A stretch of DNA of 64,000 bases from Nocardioides aquaticus (GTDB taxonomy: Bacteria > Actinomycetota > Actinomycetes > Propionibacteriales > Nocardioidaceae), in assembly GCF_018459925.1 (NCBI RefSeq), contig NZ_CP075371.1:1922001-1986000 (forward strand). The letters run 5' to 3'. The stretch's first letter is position 1, and each line of letters begins with the position of its first letter. Of the stretch, positions 35,645 through 48,291 are shown one piece after another. The notes below the pieces were generated by a model. The model saw only the letters and a list, made by a program, of their open reading frames with translations, was not told where the DNA came from and ran no database searches. The translations under genes and the position numbers were made by a program.

Positions 35645-37632
35645 GGGTTGCTCCTCAGCGTCAGGACGTGTGCGGGCTCGTGGTGCGGGTCGAGGCGCAC
35701 GTAGTTGTGCTGGCCCCAGTGGTACTCCTCGCCGGTGATCTCGTCGCGCACGGTCAGGGCGTCGTGCCAGTCCAGGCCGAGCGCGGGGAGGTCGAGGTGG
35801 ATCGTGGTCTCACGGGTCGCGTGGGGGTCGAGGTTGACCACCGCGAGCACGGTGTCCGTGGTGCCGTCGGCGAGCCGCGCCTGCTTGGAGAAGACCAGCA
35901 CCTGCTCGTCGTCGCTGCTGTGGATGACGACGTTGCGCAGCTGCTGCAGCGCGGGGTGCTCGCGGCGGACCTGGTTGAGCCGGGTGAGGTACGGCGCCAG
36001 CGTGCGGCCCTCGGCCGCCGCGCCGTCCCAGTCGCGGACGCGGACCTGGAACTTCTCGGTGTCGAGGTACTCCTCGCTGCCCGGGCGGACGGCGACGTGC
36101 TCGTACAGCTCGTACCCGGCGTACACGCCCCAGCTGGGGGAGCCCAGCGCCGCGATCACGGCGCGGATCTTGAACGCCGGCGGCCCGCCGTACTGCAGGT
36201 AGGAGTGCAGGATGTCGGGGGTGTTGACGAAGAAGTTCGGTCGCATCAGGTGGTCGGACTCGCTCGAGACCTCCCGCAGGTACGACTCGATCTCCCACCG
36301 CGCGGTGCGCCAGGTGAAGTAGGTGTAGCTCTGGTGGAAGCCGACCGACCCGAGGCCGTGCATCATCGCCGGGCGGGTGAAGGCCTCGGAGAGGAACAGC
36401 ACGTCGGGGTCGGTGCGGCGGATCTCCTTGAGCAGCCACTCCCAGAACGCCAGCGGCTTGGTGTGGGGGTTGTCCACCCGGAAGACCCGCACCCCGTGGC
36501 TCATCCAGTGCTTGACCACGCGCAGGACCTCGCGGCAGATGCCCGCGGGGTCGTTGTCGAAGTTGACCGGGTAGATGTCCTGGTACTTCTTCGGCGGGTT
36601 CTCGGCATAGGCGATCGTGCCGTCGGCGCGGGTGGTGAAGAACTCGGGGTGCTCGGTGACCCACGGGTGGTCCGGCGCTGCCTGGAGGGCGAGGTCGAGG
36701 GCGACCTCGATGTCGAGCTCCCTGGCGCGGGCCACGAAGGCGTCGAAGTCCTCGATCGTGCCGAGGTCGGGGTGCACGGCGTCGTGGCCGCCGTCCTTCG
36801 ACCCGATGGCCCACGGCGAGCCGGGGTCGTCCGGGCCGGGCGTCAGGATGTTGTTCGGCCCCTTGCGGTTGACCTCGCCGATCGGGTGGATCGGGGGCAG
36901 GTAGAGGATGTCGAACCCCATGGCCGCGACGGCCGGCAGTCGCTCGGCGGCGGTGCGGAACGTCCCGGTCACGACCTTGCCGGTGGCCTCGTCGAACCGG
37001 GCCCCCTCGGAGCGGGGGAAGAACTCGTACCAGCTGCCGAAGAGGGCGCGCGAGCGGTCGGCGAAGGCGCGGAACGGACCCTCGACGGTGACCAGCTCGC
37101 GCAACGGGTGGGCGCGGAGGACCGCCCAGAGGTCGTCGGCCTGCAGCTGCGCCAGCCGCGCCTCGTCGGGCCGCGTGGTGTCGGTGGTGGCCTCGAGCGC
37201 GCCGTCGAGCAGGGCCCGCTCGGCGGGGGTGGCGGTGGCGGGCAGGTCGGCGAGCTGCCGCTCGACCAGCAACCGGGCCTCGGTGAACATCAGCTCGACG
37301 TCGAGGCCGGCCGGCACCTTGATCCCGGCCGCGTGGTCCCAGGTGTCCCAGGGGTCGGCCCAGGCGTGCACCTCGAAGGTCCAGGGCCCCTCCTGGTCGG
37401 GGGTCACCCACGCCTCGTAGCGGTCCGGGGGGTCGGCCAGCTTGACCATCCGCACCGGCGCCCGGCGTACGCCGTCGGGCCCGGTGAGCACGACCTCGGC
37501 GGCGAGGCTGTCGTGCCCCTCGCGGAACACCGTGGCCCGCACCGGGAAGGGCTCTCCGTCCGTCGCCTTCGCGGGCTGCCGCCCGAGGTCGACGACGGGC
37601 ATCACGTCCATGACAGGGATACGACCGACCAT
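35641..37632 (-). CDS. glgE: Alpha-1,4-glucan:maltose-1-phosphate maltosyltransferase
   Basis: A 663-residue GH13_3 enzyme that extends glucans with maltosyl units from maltose-1-phosphate. Asp387 ([11 protein letters not shown]) is the nucleophile, Glu416 (FLSEAFTRP) the acid/base and Asp473 ([11 protein letters not shown]) the third residue; these sit in the order and spacing of known GlgE proteins. ATG 37632 ([23 protein letters not shown]) is chosen; a longer frame enters palindromic non-coding DNA. First gene of the operon; the 190-bp gap before it should hold the promoter. Confidence 0.97.
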   Translation of the reverse strand: MVGRIPVMDVMPVVDLGRQPAKATDGEPFPVRATVFREGHDSLAAEVVLTGPDGVRRAPVRMVKLADPPDRYEAWVTPDQEGPWTFEVHAWADPWDTWDHAAGIKVPAGLDVELMFTEARLLVERQLADLPATATPAERALLDGALEATTDTTRPDEARLAQLQADDLWAVLRAHPLRELVTVEGPFRAFADRSRALFGSWYEFFPRSEGARFDEATGKVVTGTFRTAAERLPAVAAMGFDILYLPPIHPIGEVNRKGPNNILTPGPDDPGSPWAIGSKDGGHDAVHPDLGTIEDFDAFVARARELDIEVALDLALQAAPDHPWVTEHPEFFTTRADGTIAYAENPPKKYQDIYPVNFDNDPAGICREVLRVVKHWMSHGVRVFRVDNPHTKPLAFWEWLLKEIRRTDPDVLFLSEAFTRPAMMHGLGSVGFHQSYTYFTWRTARWEIESYLREVSSESDHLMRPNFFVNTPDILHSYLQYGGPPAFKIRAVIAALGSPSWGVYAGYELYEHVAVRPGSEEYLDTEKFQVRVRDWDGAAAEGRTLAPYLTRLNQVRREHPALQQLRNVVIHSSDDEQVLVFSKQARLADGTTDTVLAVVNLDPHATRETTIHLDLPALGLDWHDALTVRDEITGEEYHWGQHNYVRLDPHHEPAHVLTLRSNP

Positions 37633-37760
37633 CCGACAACCCTCGCGGCTCCACCGGGGCACCGCAACCTGACCCCCTCGCCCCCAGGGGTGGGGGACCC
37701 GCGACCAGGGGTGAAGCGGCACCAGTGGTACGCGCTGGCGAGCGACGAACGGGACCACCG

Positions 37761-37807
37761 TCGGGTCGTGACCTGGTGCCAGCCGGTGGCACCAGATCAC
37801 GACCCGA
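37761..37807. repeat. 47-bp palindrome, copy A (near the glgE promoter)
   Basis: Arms of 21 nt (37761-37781 and 37787-37807) pair at 20 of 21 positions around GCCGG; the core is TGGTGCCA / TGGCACCA. It lies between the end of the M36 protease gene and glgE, about 130 bp upstream of the glgE ATG. A second copy, 40 of 47 positions identical, occurs at 60512-60558 in the opposite orientation. The rest of the gap shows no gene. Confidence 0.85.
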
Positions 37808-37822
37808 GCCGGGTCGCCGTCG

Positions 37823-40800
37823 TCAGCGGGTGAAGGCCTGGAGCTCGCTGGCGTGGACGATCGTGCCGCGGTCGGAGGCCGTGGCGCAGTCGGTGTCGTT
37901 GAGCGGGTCCTCGTCCTGCTCGCCGGCGTAGCCGGCGAAGCCGGTGCACTGGTTCTCCACGGTGACCAGCCGCAGCGCGGAGGCCGTGGTCGCGGGCACC
38001 GTGAAGGAGCGCATCGTCAGGTCGGGGGCGACCGGCCGGGGCTGACGCCCCGGGAAGGCGTTGCCCTTGCTGGTGAGGACGGGCTTCCACGTGGCGCCGT
38101 CCGTGTCACAGGCCCGTACGCAGGCCTCGATCGCGAAGCGGCGCAGCGCGGTGAAGCGCGACCCTGAGTCCGGGTCCTCGTCGACCTGGGCCACCGGGAG
38201 CCCGTCGTCCCCGGTGGCGGCGGGGGTGAGCATCGCGCTCACCTGGACCCGACGCACGGTCGAGCGGCCGCCGGCGAGGTCGACGGAGACGTACGGCTTG
38301 GTCTCGTCGACGTTGCCCTCGGTGACCCCGCCCCAGTTCGTGGCCTCGGTGCCGTCGATCAGCAGGTCGGCGTTGAGCGACCCCGCGGTCGCCTCGATGA
38401 CCGAGGCGCCCGCGGCCGACGCCGCCAGGTTGGTCGGCGTCTCCAGCTCACGCACGATCCGCTGACCGGCGCGCACCCTCAGCGTGAACCGCTGGAAACC
38501 GCCCTTCGGCGAGACGTGCAGCATCCGGTACGTCCCCGGCGCCATCGCCAGGGTGTCGTCGAGCCGGGTGCGGCGGAGCGTGTCAGCCACCGGGGTGGCG
38601 CGGGCCTCGTACTCGCCCACGTAGAACCGTCCCGGCAGGCCGCCGCGCAGGGTGACCCGGCCGTTGGCGGCGGTGGGGGAGGCGAAGCTGGGCGTCGTGT
38701 CACCGGAGTCGGCGTCGGGCACCGAGCCCCCTGCCCCCATCCCGCGGCGGGCGAAGGCGTCCCACATGACCTCGACGTCCTGGCCCCCGAAACGCATCCG
38801 GTCCGCGGCGATCATGGCGTCGCGGGCGTCGAGCATCGACGTGGCGCCCTGCTGGAGGAGGAACGAGTCGAACATCAGCTGCACCCATCGGCGGTTGCCC
38901 GGGCAGGACGCCGGCGGCAGGGCGTAGTCCGGCGTGGCCTGGGCGCACAGCAGCTGGTGCCGGTTGTTCTCGTAGTCGTAGTTCCGGCCGCGGCCGTCGA
39001 GGCGGTCGACGATGGCCTGTCGCACGCTCCACTGGGTCCCGTTCCAGATCTCGCCGTCGGCGTGGACCTCGTCGCCGGTGATGTCGAAGCCGTAGTCGGA
39101 GTAGTTCAGCGGGTTGCGGTTGATGGCGTAGTCGCGGATCGCGACGTCCTCGTTGCCCGTGGCGTAGACACCGACGGCCCAGACGTTCCCGCCGTTGTCG
39201 TAGCCGTGCGAGAACTGGTACTCGGCGGCGACCAGGTCGCTCCACGACTCGCCCATGGCCGCACCCTGGTTGGAGGTCAGCCCCTCGTCCGGACCGGCGA
39301 CCATCCGGTTGCTGATGGCGTGGGTGTACTCGTGCCCGACGATGCCCATGTCGAGGCCGCCGTCGGTGCACGGGGCGTAGAAGGCGCCCGCGATCGGCTG
39401 GAAGAGGTACTGGTTGGTGATGCCGGGGATGCCGTCCTGCAGCGTGATCTGGTTGGCGTTGTCGCGCCCGAGGTACGTCGGCTGGCCGCCGGTGATGGCG
39501 CCGGCCTGCGCGTTGCCGATCTCCTGGTCGCCCTCGACGCCGCCGCGGCCGAGGTTGTCCAGCTGCATGTTGTAGTTGCCCTCGTCGAAGCCGAGGTAGT
39601 AGGCGTAGTCGTGCATCCGGTTGTGGACCGAGAAGAGGTTCGTGACCGAGGCGAGGATGTCGTTGCCGCCCGGCACCAGCTCGGCAGGGCTGCAGCCGGA
39701 GTTGTTCCAGGCGTCGGTGAACTCGTCGGTGTAGTCCTGGGTCGGTGAGACCGGTGCCTGCGCCAGGCCACCGGGCGAGAGCGGGCTGGCCCACGCCTCG
39801 TGGGTGTTGGCGTTGTTGCCGACCGTGGTGAACGACGGCACCTGGGCGTTGGTCAGGAAGTCCCAGGGGCCGGGGGCGGCCACGTTGCGAAGCCGGCCGG
39901 TGGGCAGCGTGCAGTCACCCGCGGCCTCACGGGAGGTGAACCAGCAACCGATGACGCTGTTGGTCGGCGTGCCCTGGACGCTGTCGTCGTCCGGGTTGGC
40001 GGTGAAGAAGCGCCAGCGCGGTGAGCCCTCGGCGGTGGTGCCGGTGCCACCGCCCTCCGGTGTCGCGACGTCGCTGCTCAGCACCGACAGGGCGTAGTCG
40101 CCCGGAGGCAGGAACGGCACGGTCGGGTCCGCGAAGGGGCAGACCTGGGCCGAGTAGACCCCGGCCGGGATCTCCTCCGCGGTGTAGGTCGCGACCTCGG
40201 GGCTGGTGCCCGTGTCGGCGCTGACCAGCAGGTCGCCGTCCGGGTCGAAGATCGTGACCTCGATGTCGTTGAGCGTGTTGGCCGTCAGCGCCGCTGCCAC
40301 GAGCTGGCGGGTGCTGCCGTCGGTCAGCTCGAACTCGTGCCTCGGCCCGCACTCCGTCGCGGTCACCTGACCCTGGAACGGGTACGCGTCGTTGTTGTTC
40401 TCGACCTGGTTCTCGCGGTGCAGCACCTCGCCCGAGACGGCGTCGACCATCACGGTGTACGCGCTGGCCGCGCCGCCGGCGACGTTGACGACGTTGGCCT
40501 CGACCACCGGCCGCACCGTGCCGTCGGCCCCCGCGAGGGCGCGGATCCGGGCCTGCTGCTCCTGGACCAGGCCCGGCACCTTCAACCGGGTCCAACCGTC
40601 GCGCAGGCCGCTGGTGATGTCCCCGACCGCGGGGATGTTCGCGCCCACGCTCTCGGCGGCGGCGACCCACCCCTCGAGCGGGGTCATCGTCGGCGCGTCG
40701 ACTTGGTCGGCCGGGTCGCGGACCAGCGACGAGGAGACGTACGCGATCCGGCCCTCGGCCACACCGACGGTGACCATCGAGCCGATCGAGGGCGTGAGCC

Positions 40801-41305
40801 CGTCGAACACCTGGCGGAACAGCACCGCGCGGGCGTTGCTGCCGACCAGCTCCTGGGACTCCACCAGCTCCAGGTTCGACGGCGCCAGGTCGGCTGCGGT
40901 CAGCCCGAAGACGCTCGCGTGGCCCTGGAGCCACCTGCGGGCCGCGACGGCGGGGTCGCCGCTCGCGGATCCGAGAGAGCCGTCGACCGGCAGCAGGGAC
41001 GAGGGGGTGCCGAACCGGTTCCAGCGCACGTCGCGCACGCCGAGCCGTGCGACCGCGTCACGCTGGGAGGTCAGGGCCTTCACCGTGCCCCGGACGTCGA
41101 CGTCCTCCAGGCCGCCGACGGCGTCCCCGGGGGTGACCAGCGGGACCGGCGTCGGGCCCGGGTCGGCCGCCAGGATCGCCACGGCGGCCGGTGGGGCCGC
41201 GCTCGCGCCGGCGGTCAGCTGCGTCAGGCCCGGCAGCAGGGCTGCGGTGAGGGCGGCGGTGGCCAGGGCTGCGTGACGAGCGCGCCGGGCGGTCCGAGGT
41301 GTCAT
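37823..41305 (-). CDS. Secreted M36-family (fungalysin-type) zinc metalloprotease
   Basis: A 1160-residue extracellular protease. Signal peptide at residues 1-37 (basic start, then ALATAALTAALLPGLTQLTAGASA). An N-terminal FTP-like propeptide with a PepSY-like region includes AYTVMVDAVSGEVLHRENQV (to about 300). A pre-peptidase-type beta domain (about 310-410) follows. The catalytic domain carries the zinc motif HEYTH (His658, Glu659, His662) and third ligand Glu686 in GESWSD. A C-terminal discoidin-like beta region follows (about 950-1160). It is placed between glgE and glgP but has no metabolic link with them. Confidence 0.93.
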   Translation of the reverse strand: MTPRTARRARHAALATAALTAALLPGLTQLTAGASAAPPAAVAILAADPGPTPVPLVTPGDAVGGLEDVDVRGTVKALTSQRDAVARLGVRDVRWNRFGTPSSLLPVDGSLGSASGDPAVAARRWLQGHASVFGLTAADLAPSNLELVESQELVGSNARAVLFRQVFDGLTPSIGSMVTVGVAEGRIAYVSSSLVRDPADQVDAPTMTPLEGWVAAAESVGANIPAVGDITSGLRDGWTRLKVPGLVQEQQARIRALAGADGTVRPVVEANVVNVAGGAASAYTVMVDAVSGEVLHRENQVENNNDAYPFQGQVTATECGPRHEFELTDGSTRQLVAAALTANTLNDIEVTIFDPDGDLLVSADTGTSPEVATYTAEEIPAGVYSAQVCPFADPTVPFLPPGDYALSVLSSDVATPEGGGTGTTAEGSPRWRFFTANPDDDSVQGTPTNSVIGCWFTSREAAGDCTLPTGRLRNVAAPGPWDFLTNAQVPSFTTVGNNANTHEAWASPLSPGGLAQAPVSPTQDYTDEFTDAWNNSGCSPAELVPGGNDILASVTNLFSVHNRMHDYAYYLGFDEGNYNMQLDNLGRGGVEGDQEIGNAQAGAITGGQPTYLGRDNANQITLQDGIPGITNQYLFQPIAGAFYAPCTDGGLDMGIVGHEYTHAISNRMVAGPDEGLTSNQGAAMGESWSDLVAAEYQFSHGYDNGGNVWAVGVYATGNEDVAIRDYAINRNPLNYSDYGFDITGDEVHADGEIWNGTQWSVRQAIVDRLDGRGRNYDYENNRHQLLCAQATPDYALPPASCPGNRRWVQLMFDSFLLQQGATSMLDARDAMIAADRMRFGGQDVEVMWDAFARRGMGAGGSVPDADSGDTTPSFASPTAANGRVTLRGGLPGRFYVGEYEARATPVADTLRRTRLDDTLAMAPGTYRMLHVSPKGGFQRFTLRVRAGQRIVRELETPTNLAASAAGASVIEATAGSLNADLLIDGTEATNWGGVTEGNVDETKPYVSVDLAGGRSTVRRVQVSAMLTPAATGDDGLPVAQVDEDPDSGSRFTALRRFAIEACVRACDTDGATWKPVLTSKGNAFPGRQPRPVAPDLTMRSFTVPATTASALRLVTVENQCTGFAGYAGEQDEDPLNDTDCATASDRGTIVHASELQAFTR

Positions 41306-41383
41306 GCCGGCCTCAACGGGGGCGGAGGACGGCCGTTACGTCGACCCGGGGGAAACGGCATGCGAGTTCCTCACCCGAAACGT

Positions 41384-41412
41384 TTGGATCGTTCCAGCCG
41401 GGCCGCTAGCGT
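41384..41412 (+). promoter_or_regulatory. Promoter of glgP with AAACGTTT palindrome
   Basis: TTGGAT (41384-41389), 17-bp spacer, TAGCGT (41407-41412), 6 nt, then GTG 41419. The palindrome AAACGTTT (41378-41385) overlaps the -35 and resembles the centre of LacI-family operators. No regulator gene is nearby. Confidence 0.5.
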
Positions 41413-41418
41413 CCTGCC

Positions 41419-44028
41419 GTGCGTGCCTTCCGACGGTTCACCGTCCGCCCCGTCCTCCCGCCGGCCCTCGACGCGCTGGGGGAGCTGGCGGCCAACCTGC
41501 GCTGGTCCTGGCACCCCGCGACGCAGGACCTCTTCGCCGAGGTCGACGCCGAGCGGTGGGAGGCGACCGGCCACGACCCCGTACGCCTGCTCGGCGAGGT
41601 GGGCCGCGAACGCTTCGAGGAGCTCGCCGCGGACGAGGGCTTCACCCGGCGGCTCGCCGGGCTGCGCGCCGACCTGCAGGCCTACCTCACCGAGGACCGC
41701 TGGTTCCAGCGCACGCAGGTCCACGGCGCCGACGGGGGTCCCGGCGGCGGCCCGCGGGCGATCGCGTACTTCTCGCCGGAGTTCGGGATCACCGCGGTGC
41801 TCCCGCAGTACTCCGGCGGCCTGGGGATCCTGGCCGGCGACCACCTCAAGGCCGCCTCCGACCTCGGCGTGCCGATCGTCGGCGTCGGTCTGCTCTACCG
41901 GCACGGCTACTTCACGCAGTCGTTGGACCGCGACGGGTGGCAGCAGGAGAGCTACCCCGTCCTCGACCCCGACGGGCTGCCGGTCACGCTGCTGCGCGAG
42001 TCCGACGGCACGCCCGCCCAGGTCACCATCGCGATGCCCGACGGCCCGGAGCTCGTCGCACGGGTCTGGGTGGCCCAGGTCGGACGGGTGCCGCTGCTCG
42101 CGCTCGACACCGACGTCGAGGCCAACCCCGAGTCGTACCGCGAGGTGACCGACCGGCTCTACGGCGGCACCAGCGAGCACCGGCTGCGCCAGGAGCTGCT
42201 GCTCGGCGTCGGCGGGGTGCGCGCGCTGCGCGCCTTCTCCCGGATCACCGGCCACCCGGCTCCGGAGGTGTTCCACACCAACGAGGGGCACGCGGGCTTC
42301 CTCGGCCTGGAGCGGATCCGCGAGCTGACCGTGGCCGAGGACGGTCCGCAGCTGGACTTCGACACCGCGCTCGAGCTCGGCCGTGCCTCGACGGTCTTCA
42401 CCACCCACACCCCGGTCCCGGCCGGCATCGACCGCTTCGCGCGGTCGCTGGTCGAGCAGTACTTCGGCGTCGGCGGTGCCGTCCCCGGCGTCCCGGCGGA
42501 CCGGGTCCTCGCGCTCGGCGCCGAGGACTACGCCGGTGGCGACGGCGGCGTGTTCAACATGGCCGTGATGGGCTTCCGGCTCGCCCAGCGGGCCAACGGC
42601 GTCTCGTTGCTGCACGGCGAGGTGAGCCGCGGGATGTTCAGCGGGCTGTGGCCGGCCTTCGACGAGGCCGAGGTGCCGATCGGGTCCATCACCAACGGCG
42701 TGCACGCCCCCACCTGGACCGCCCGCGAGATCGTCGAGCTGGCCGTCGCCCGCGGTGCCGACACCCGCTCGGACGACACCGACCCGTTCTGGGCGGCCGT
42801 GGACACGGTGCCCGACACCGAGATGTGGGCGGTCAAGCGCGTCCTGCGCGAGCGGCTGGTGCACGAGGCGCGCCGGCGGACCCGGGCCTCCTGGACCCAG
42901 CGCGGCGCGTCCCCGGCCGAGCTCGGGTGGGTCGACGACGTGCTCGACCCCGACGTGCTGACCATCGGCTTCGCGCGGCGGGTGCCGTCGTACAAGCGGC
43001 TCACGCTGATGCTGCGCGACCCCGAGCGGCTCAAGCGGCTCCTGCTGCACCCCGAGCGCCCCGTGCAGCTGGTGATCGCCGGGAAGTCGCACCCGGCCGA
43101 CGACGGCGGCAAGCGGCTGATCCAGCAGCTGGTCCGGTTCGCCGACGACCCCGAGGTGCGCCACCGCATCGTATTCCTGCCCGACTACGACATCGCGATG
43201 GCCCAGCCGCTCTACCCCGGCTGCGACGTCTGGCTCAACAACCCGCTGCGCCCCTACGAGGCCTGCGGCACGTCGGGGATGAAGGCGGCCCTGAACGGCG
43301 GCCTGAACCTCTCCATCCTCGACGGCTGGTGGGACGAGTGGTACGACGGCGGCAACGGCTGGGCGATCCCGTCGGCCGACGGCGTCGAGGACGCCGACCG
43401 CCGCGACGACCTCGAGGCGCACGCGCTGTACGACCTCCTCGAGCACGAGGTCGCCCCGCGCTTCTACGACCTCGACGCCGACGGTGTGCCCCCGCGCTGG
43501 GTCGCGATGCTGCGCCACACGCTGAAGTCGCTCGGCCGGAAGGTCCTCGCCACCCGGATGGTGCGCGACTACGTCCGCCAGCTCTACACGCCGGCCGCGA
43601 CCACGGCCCGCCGCCTCGACGGCGACCACGCCGGTGCCGCCGCGCTGGCGGCGTGGAAGCGACACGTGCTGACCGGCTGGTCGGGCGTGGCGGTCGAGCA
43701 CGTCGAGAGCGACGGCGTGAGCGACCTGGTCCGGGTCGGCGACCAGCTGGGTGTCCGCGCCTTCGTCGCGCTCGGCGACCTCGACCCCGGCGACGTCGCC
43801 GTCCAGCTGGTGCACGGCTCACCCGACGACACCGACCGGCTCCGCGACGCCGAGGTGGTCCCGCTCGCGCTCGCCGAGTCGTACGACGGGGGCCGCCACC
43901 GCTTCGAGGCCACGGTCCCGCTGGCCCGGGCCGGTGGCTTCGGCTACACCGTCCGCGTGGTGCCGCACCACGAGATGCTCGCCTCCGACGCCGAGCTCGG
44001 CGTCGTCTCGCTGCCCGCGGGCGGCTGA
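41419..44028 (+). CDS. glgP: Alpha-glucan (glycogen/maltodextrin) phosphorylase, short bacterial GT35 type
   Basis: An 869-residue enzyme that releases glucose-1-phosphate from glucan ends. An N-terminal DUF3417 domain (LGELAANLRWSWHPATQDLF) precedes the phosphorylase fold. The PLP lysine is Lys622 in GTSGMKAALNGGLNLSILDGWWDE, and EACGTSGMK is the family signature. PEFGITAVLPQYSGGLGILAGDHLKAASDLG is the substrate loop. The GTG start fits the promoter spacing. It is the catabolic partner of the GlgE route located 3.8 kb away, across the protease gene. Confidence 0.95.
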   Translation: MRAFRRFTVRPVLPPALDALGELAANLRWSWHPATQDLFAEVDAERWEATGHDPVRLLGEVGRERFEELAADEGFTRRLAGLRADLQAYLTEDRWFQRTQVHGADGGPGGGPRAIAYFSPEFGITAVLPQYSGGLGILAGDHLKAASDLGVPIVGVGLLYRHGYFTQSLDRDGWQQESYPVLDPDGLPVTLLRESDGTPAQVTIAMPDGPELVARVWVAQVGRVPLLALDTDVEANPESYREVTDRLYGGTSEHRLRQELLLGVGGVRALRAFSRITGHPAPEVFHTNEGHAGFLGLERIRELTVAEDGPQLDFDTALELGRASTVFTTHTPVPAGIDRFARSLVEQYFGVGGAVPGVPADRVLALGAEDYAGGDGGVFNMAVMGFRLAQRANGVSLLHGEVSRGMFSGLWPAFDEAEVPIGSITNGVHAPTWTAREIVELAVARGADTRSDDTDPFWAAVDTVPDTEMWAVKRVLRERLVHEARRRTRASWTQRGASPAELGWVDDVLDPDVLTIGFARRVPSYKRLTLMLRDPERLKRLLLHPERPVQLVIAGKSHPADDGGKRLIQQLVRFADDPEVRHRIVFLPDYDIAMAQPLYPGCDVWLNNPLRPYEACGTSGMKAALNGGLNLSILDGWWDEWYDGGNGWAIPSADGVEDADRRDDLEAHALYDLLEHEVAPRFYDLDADGVPPRWVAMLRHTLKSLGRKVLATRMVRDYVRQLYTPAATTARRLDGDHAGAAALAAWKRHVLTGWSGVAVEHVESDGVSDLVRVGDQLGVRAFVALGDLDPGDVAVQLVHGSPDDTDRLRDAEVVPLALAESYDGGRHRFEATVPLARAGGFGYTVRVVPHHEMLASDAELGVVSLPAGG

Positions 44029-44051
44029 GCAGGTCCGGGGCTCGACCTGCT
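44028..44051 (+). terminator. Hairpin after glgP
   Basis: An 8-bp stem (AGCAGGTC at 44028-44035 with GACCTGCT at 44044-44051) begins at the last base of the glgP stop. Modest strength. Confidence 0.45.
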
Positions 44052-44119
44052 GGCACACTCCTCCCGTGGTCGTCTCCCTGTTCCTGGTCCTCCTCCTGCT
44101 GATCGGCGGGTTCTGACCC

Positions 44120-44440
44120 GTGGTCGCCAGCAGGACCGCCCGGGAGAAGAAGGCCGCCGCGCAGGCCGGGCCGCTGGCCCGGGTCCGCATCGACCTCGGC
44201 GACGAGGAGCAGTTCGTCTACAAGATCAGCTGCTCGGAGTGCACCGCACGCGGCCACCGCAGCTGGTCGGCCTACCGGCCCGGTGAGGACAACGGGTTCA
44301 TGGCCGCGATGGACCGGTGGATCTTCCACCTCCGTGAGAAGCACCCGGACGCCGACGCGCCGTGCCTGGAGTTCGCGCCGGCGGCCGAGCAGCGGCTCCA
44401 GGAGCGACGCGACCGCGAGGCCGGGGCCGACCCGGCCTGA
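44120..44440 (+). CDS. Small conserved-looking soluble protein, function unknown
   Basis: A 106-residue protein starting at GTG 44120. The basic N-terminus VVASRTAREKKAAAQAG is followed by LARVRIDLGDEEQFVYKISCSECTARGHRSWSAYRP, then GFMAAMDRWIFHLREKHPD and an acidic end. The CSEC pair and the later His/Cys could bind a metal as a small zinc-ribbon-like unit, but only part of the ligands is evident. No function is assigned. It lies 36 bp upstream of the flavoprotein gene and may be co-transcribed. Confidence 0.6.
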   Translation: MVASRTAREKKAAAQAGPLARVRIDLGDEEQFVYKISCSECTARGHRSWSAYRPGEDNGFMAAMDRWIFHLREKHPDADAPCLEFAPAAEQRLQERRDREAGADPA

Positions 44441-44476
44441 GCCTCGGCGCGGCCCGGGGCATGGTCTGATGTCGCC

Positions 44477-45850
44477 GTGGACCGCACCCTGGACGTCGAC
44501 TACCTGGTGATCGGGGCCGGCGCCTCCGGCATGGCCTTCACCGACGCGCTCATCGACCACGCCGACGTGCGCGCGGCCCTGGTCGACCGACGGGACGGAC
44601 CCGGAGGGCACTGGCGCGAGGCGTACCCGTTCGTCCGGCTCCACCAGGCGTCCTCCTTCTACGGCGTCGCCTCGACCGTGCTCGGTGGCGGCCGGGTGCA
44701 GCAGGACGGGCCCGAGGCCGGCCTGCACGAACGGGCCGACCAGCCCACGATCCTGGCCTACTACGAGGACGTCCTGGCGGAGCGGATGACCGGCCCCGGC
44801 CGCGTCGAGCTCCTGCCCGGGTGCGACGTCGAGGGCCGCACGGTCCTCGACCGGACGACGGGGGAGCGGTGGTCGGTGCCGGAGCGGTGCCGCGTCGTCG
44901 ACGCGCGCTACCTCGCGCCCGACATCCCGGCCGAGACCCCGCCGCGCTTCCGGGTCGCCGACGGCGTCCGGGTGGTGCCGGTCAACGACCTCGAGCAGGT
45001 GGAGGACGCCGGTCAGCTCGTGGTCGTCGGCTCCGGCAAGACCGCGACCGACGCGGTCGTACGGCTCCTCGCGCGCGGCACCGACCCGGCCGCGATCTGC
45101 TGGGTACGCCCCCGCGAGCCGTGGATGCTCAACCGCGCCGTCGTGCAGCCCGACCCTGCGGTCTACCTCGGGATGGTCGCGGAGATGATGCGGCTGTCCG
45201 CCTCGGCCACCTCGCTGCCCCACCTCTTCACGGACCTCGAGGCCGCGGGGATCATGCTGCGCATCGACCCCGCGGTCACGCCGACCATGGCCAAGGCGCC
45301 CACCCTGGGCACCTGGGAGCTCGAGGAGCTGCGCCGCGTCGAGCACGTCGTACGGCTCGGGCACGTCACCGCGGCGCTCCCCGGTCGCCTCGAGCTGGAC
45401 GGTGGGTCGGTCGGGCTCGCGCCCGACGCGGTCGTGGTCAACTGCGCGGCCGACGGCCTGAAGAACCGCCCGCTGGTCCCGATCTGGGGCGAGGACGCGA
45501 TCACGCTGCAGCCCGTGCGCGCCGGCTTCCCGTGCTTCGGCGCCGCCCTGGTCGGCTACGTCGAGGCCACGCGGGACGACGACGCCGAGAAGAACCGGTT
45601 GTGCCCGCCGTCGTCGCTGGGCAACAGCCTGGCGGACTGGGCCCGGATGAACGTCACGGGGATGCGCAGCGCGGCGGCCTTCGCCACCGCCCCGGACGTC
45701 ACGCAGTGGGCGCACTCCGTCGCGCTCAACCCGGCCCGGGTCGCCCCGGGGCACCCCGGGTCGCCCGCCCTCGACGCAGCACGCACGGGACTGGCCGAGC
45801 ACGCGCCGGGCGGTGTGGCCCGGCTGGCCGAGCTGGCCGGGCCGGCCTGA
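44477..45850 (+). CDS. FAD/NAD(P)-dependent oxidoreductase, flavin-monooxygenase-like
   Basis: A 457-residue flavoprotein. N-terminal FAD motif DVDYLVIGAGASGMAFTDALI (GAGASG, about residues 12-17), PGGHWREAYPFVRLHQ and a second dinucleotide motif VVVGSGKTATDAVVRLL (about 180-190) are clear. The FMO fingerprint FxGxxxHxxxY is not evident, so monooxygenase activity is doubtful. GTG start at 44477. Its substrate and role are unknown; the neighbours give no clear hint. Confidence 0.82.
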   Translation: MDRTLDVDYLVIGAGASGMAFTDALIDHADVRAALVDRRDGPGGHWREAYPFVRLHQASSFYGVASTVLGGGRVQQDGPEAGLHERADQPTILAYYEDVLAERMTGPGRVELLPGCDVEGRTVLDRTTGERWSVPERCRVVDARYLAPDIPAETPPRFRVADGVRVVPVNDLEQVEDAGQLVVVGSGKTATDAVVRLLARGTDPAAICWVRPREPWMLNRAVVQPDPAVYLGMVAEMMRLSASATSLPHLFTDLEAAGIMLRIDPAVTPTMAKAPTLGTWELEELRRVEHVVRLGHVTAALPGRLELDGGSVGLAPDAVVVNCAADGLKNRPLVPIWGEDAITLQPVRAGFPCFGAALVGYVEATRDDDAEKNRLCPPSSLGNSLADWARMNVTGMRSAAAFATAPDVTQWAHSVALNPARVAPGHPGSPALDAARTGLAEHAPGGVARLAELAGPA

Positions 45851-45869
45851 CCCCCGGCCCGGGCGGGGT

Positions 45870-48163
<2,294 letters not shown>

Positions 48164-48183
48164 CCCATCCCGCGGCGCGACCC

Positions 48184-48236
48184 GGTGACCGTTCTGTGCT
48201 GCAGGTCACCTTCCCGGGTCGTCGGTGCCCTAGGCT
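48184..48236. promoter_or_regulatory. Divergent control region between glgX and enoyl-CoA hydratase
   Basis: Inverted repeat GGTGACC (48184-48190) and GGTCACC (48204-48210), with a plus-strand -10 box TAGGCT at 48231-48236. The echA-like gene starts 55 nt later with AGGAGG, so it has a conventional leader. Which gene the inverted repeat controls is not clear. Confidence 0.45.
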
Positions 48237-48291
48237 CGGCGACCGGTAGACCGGCAAGGGCGACGCAGCATCGACGCAGGAGGCAGCAGGT

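Noticed and set aside
44066..44116. 16-codon hydrophobic open frame VVSLFLVLLLLIGGF after glgP
   Set aside because: Too short to support; no ribosome site and it starts in the hairpin's shadow. Possible but not listed as a gene.
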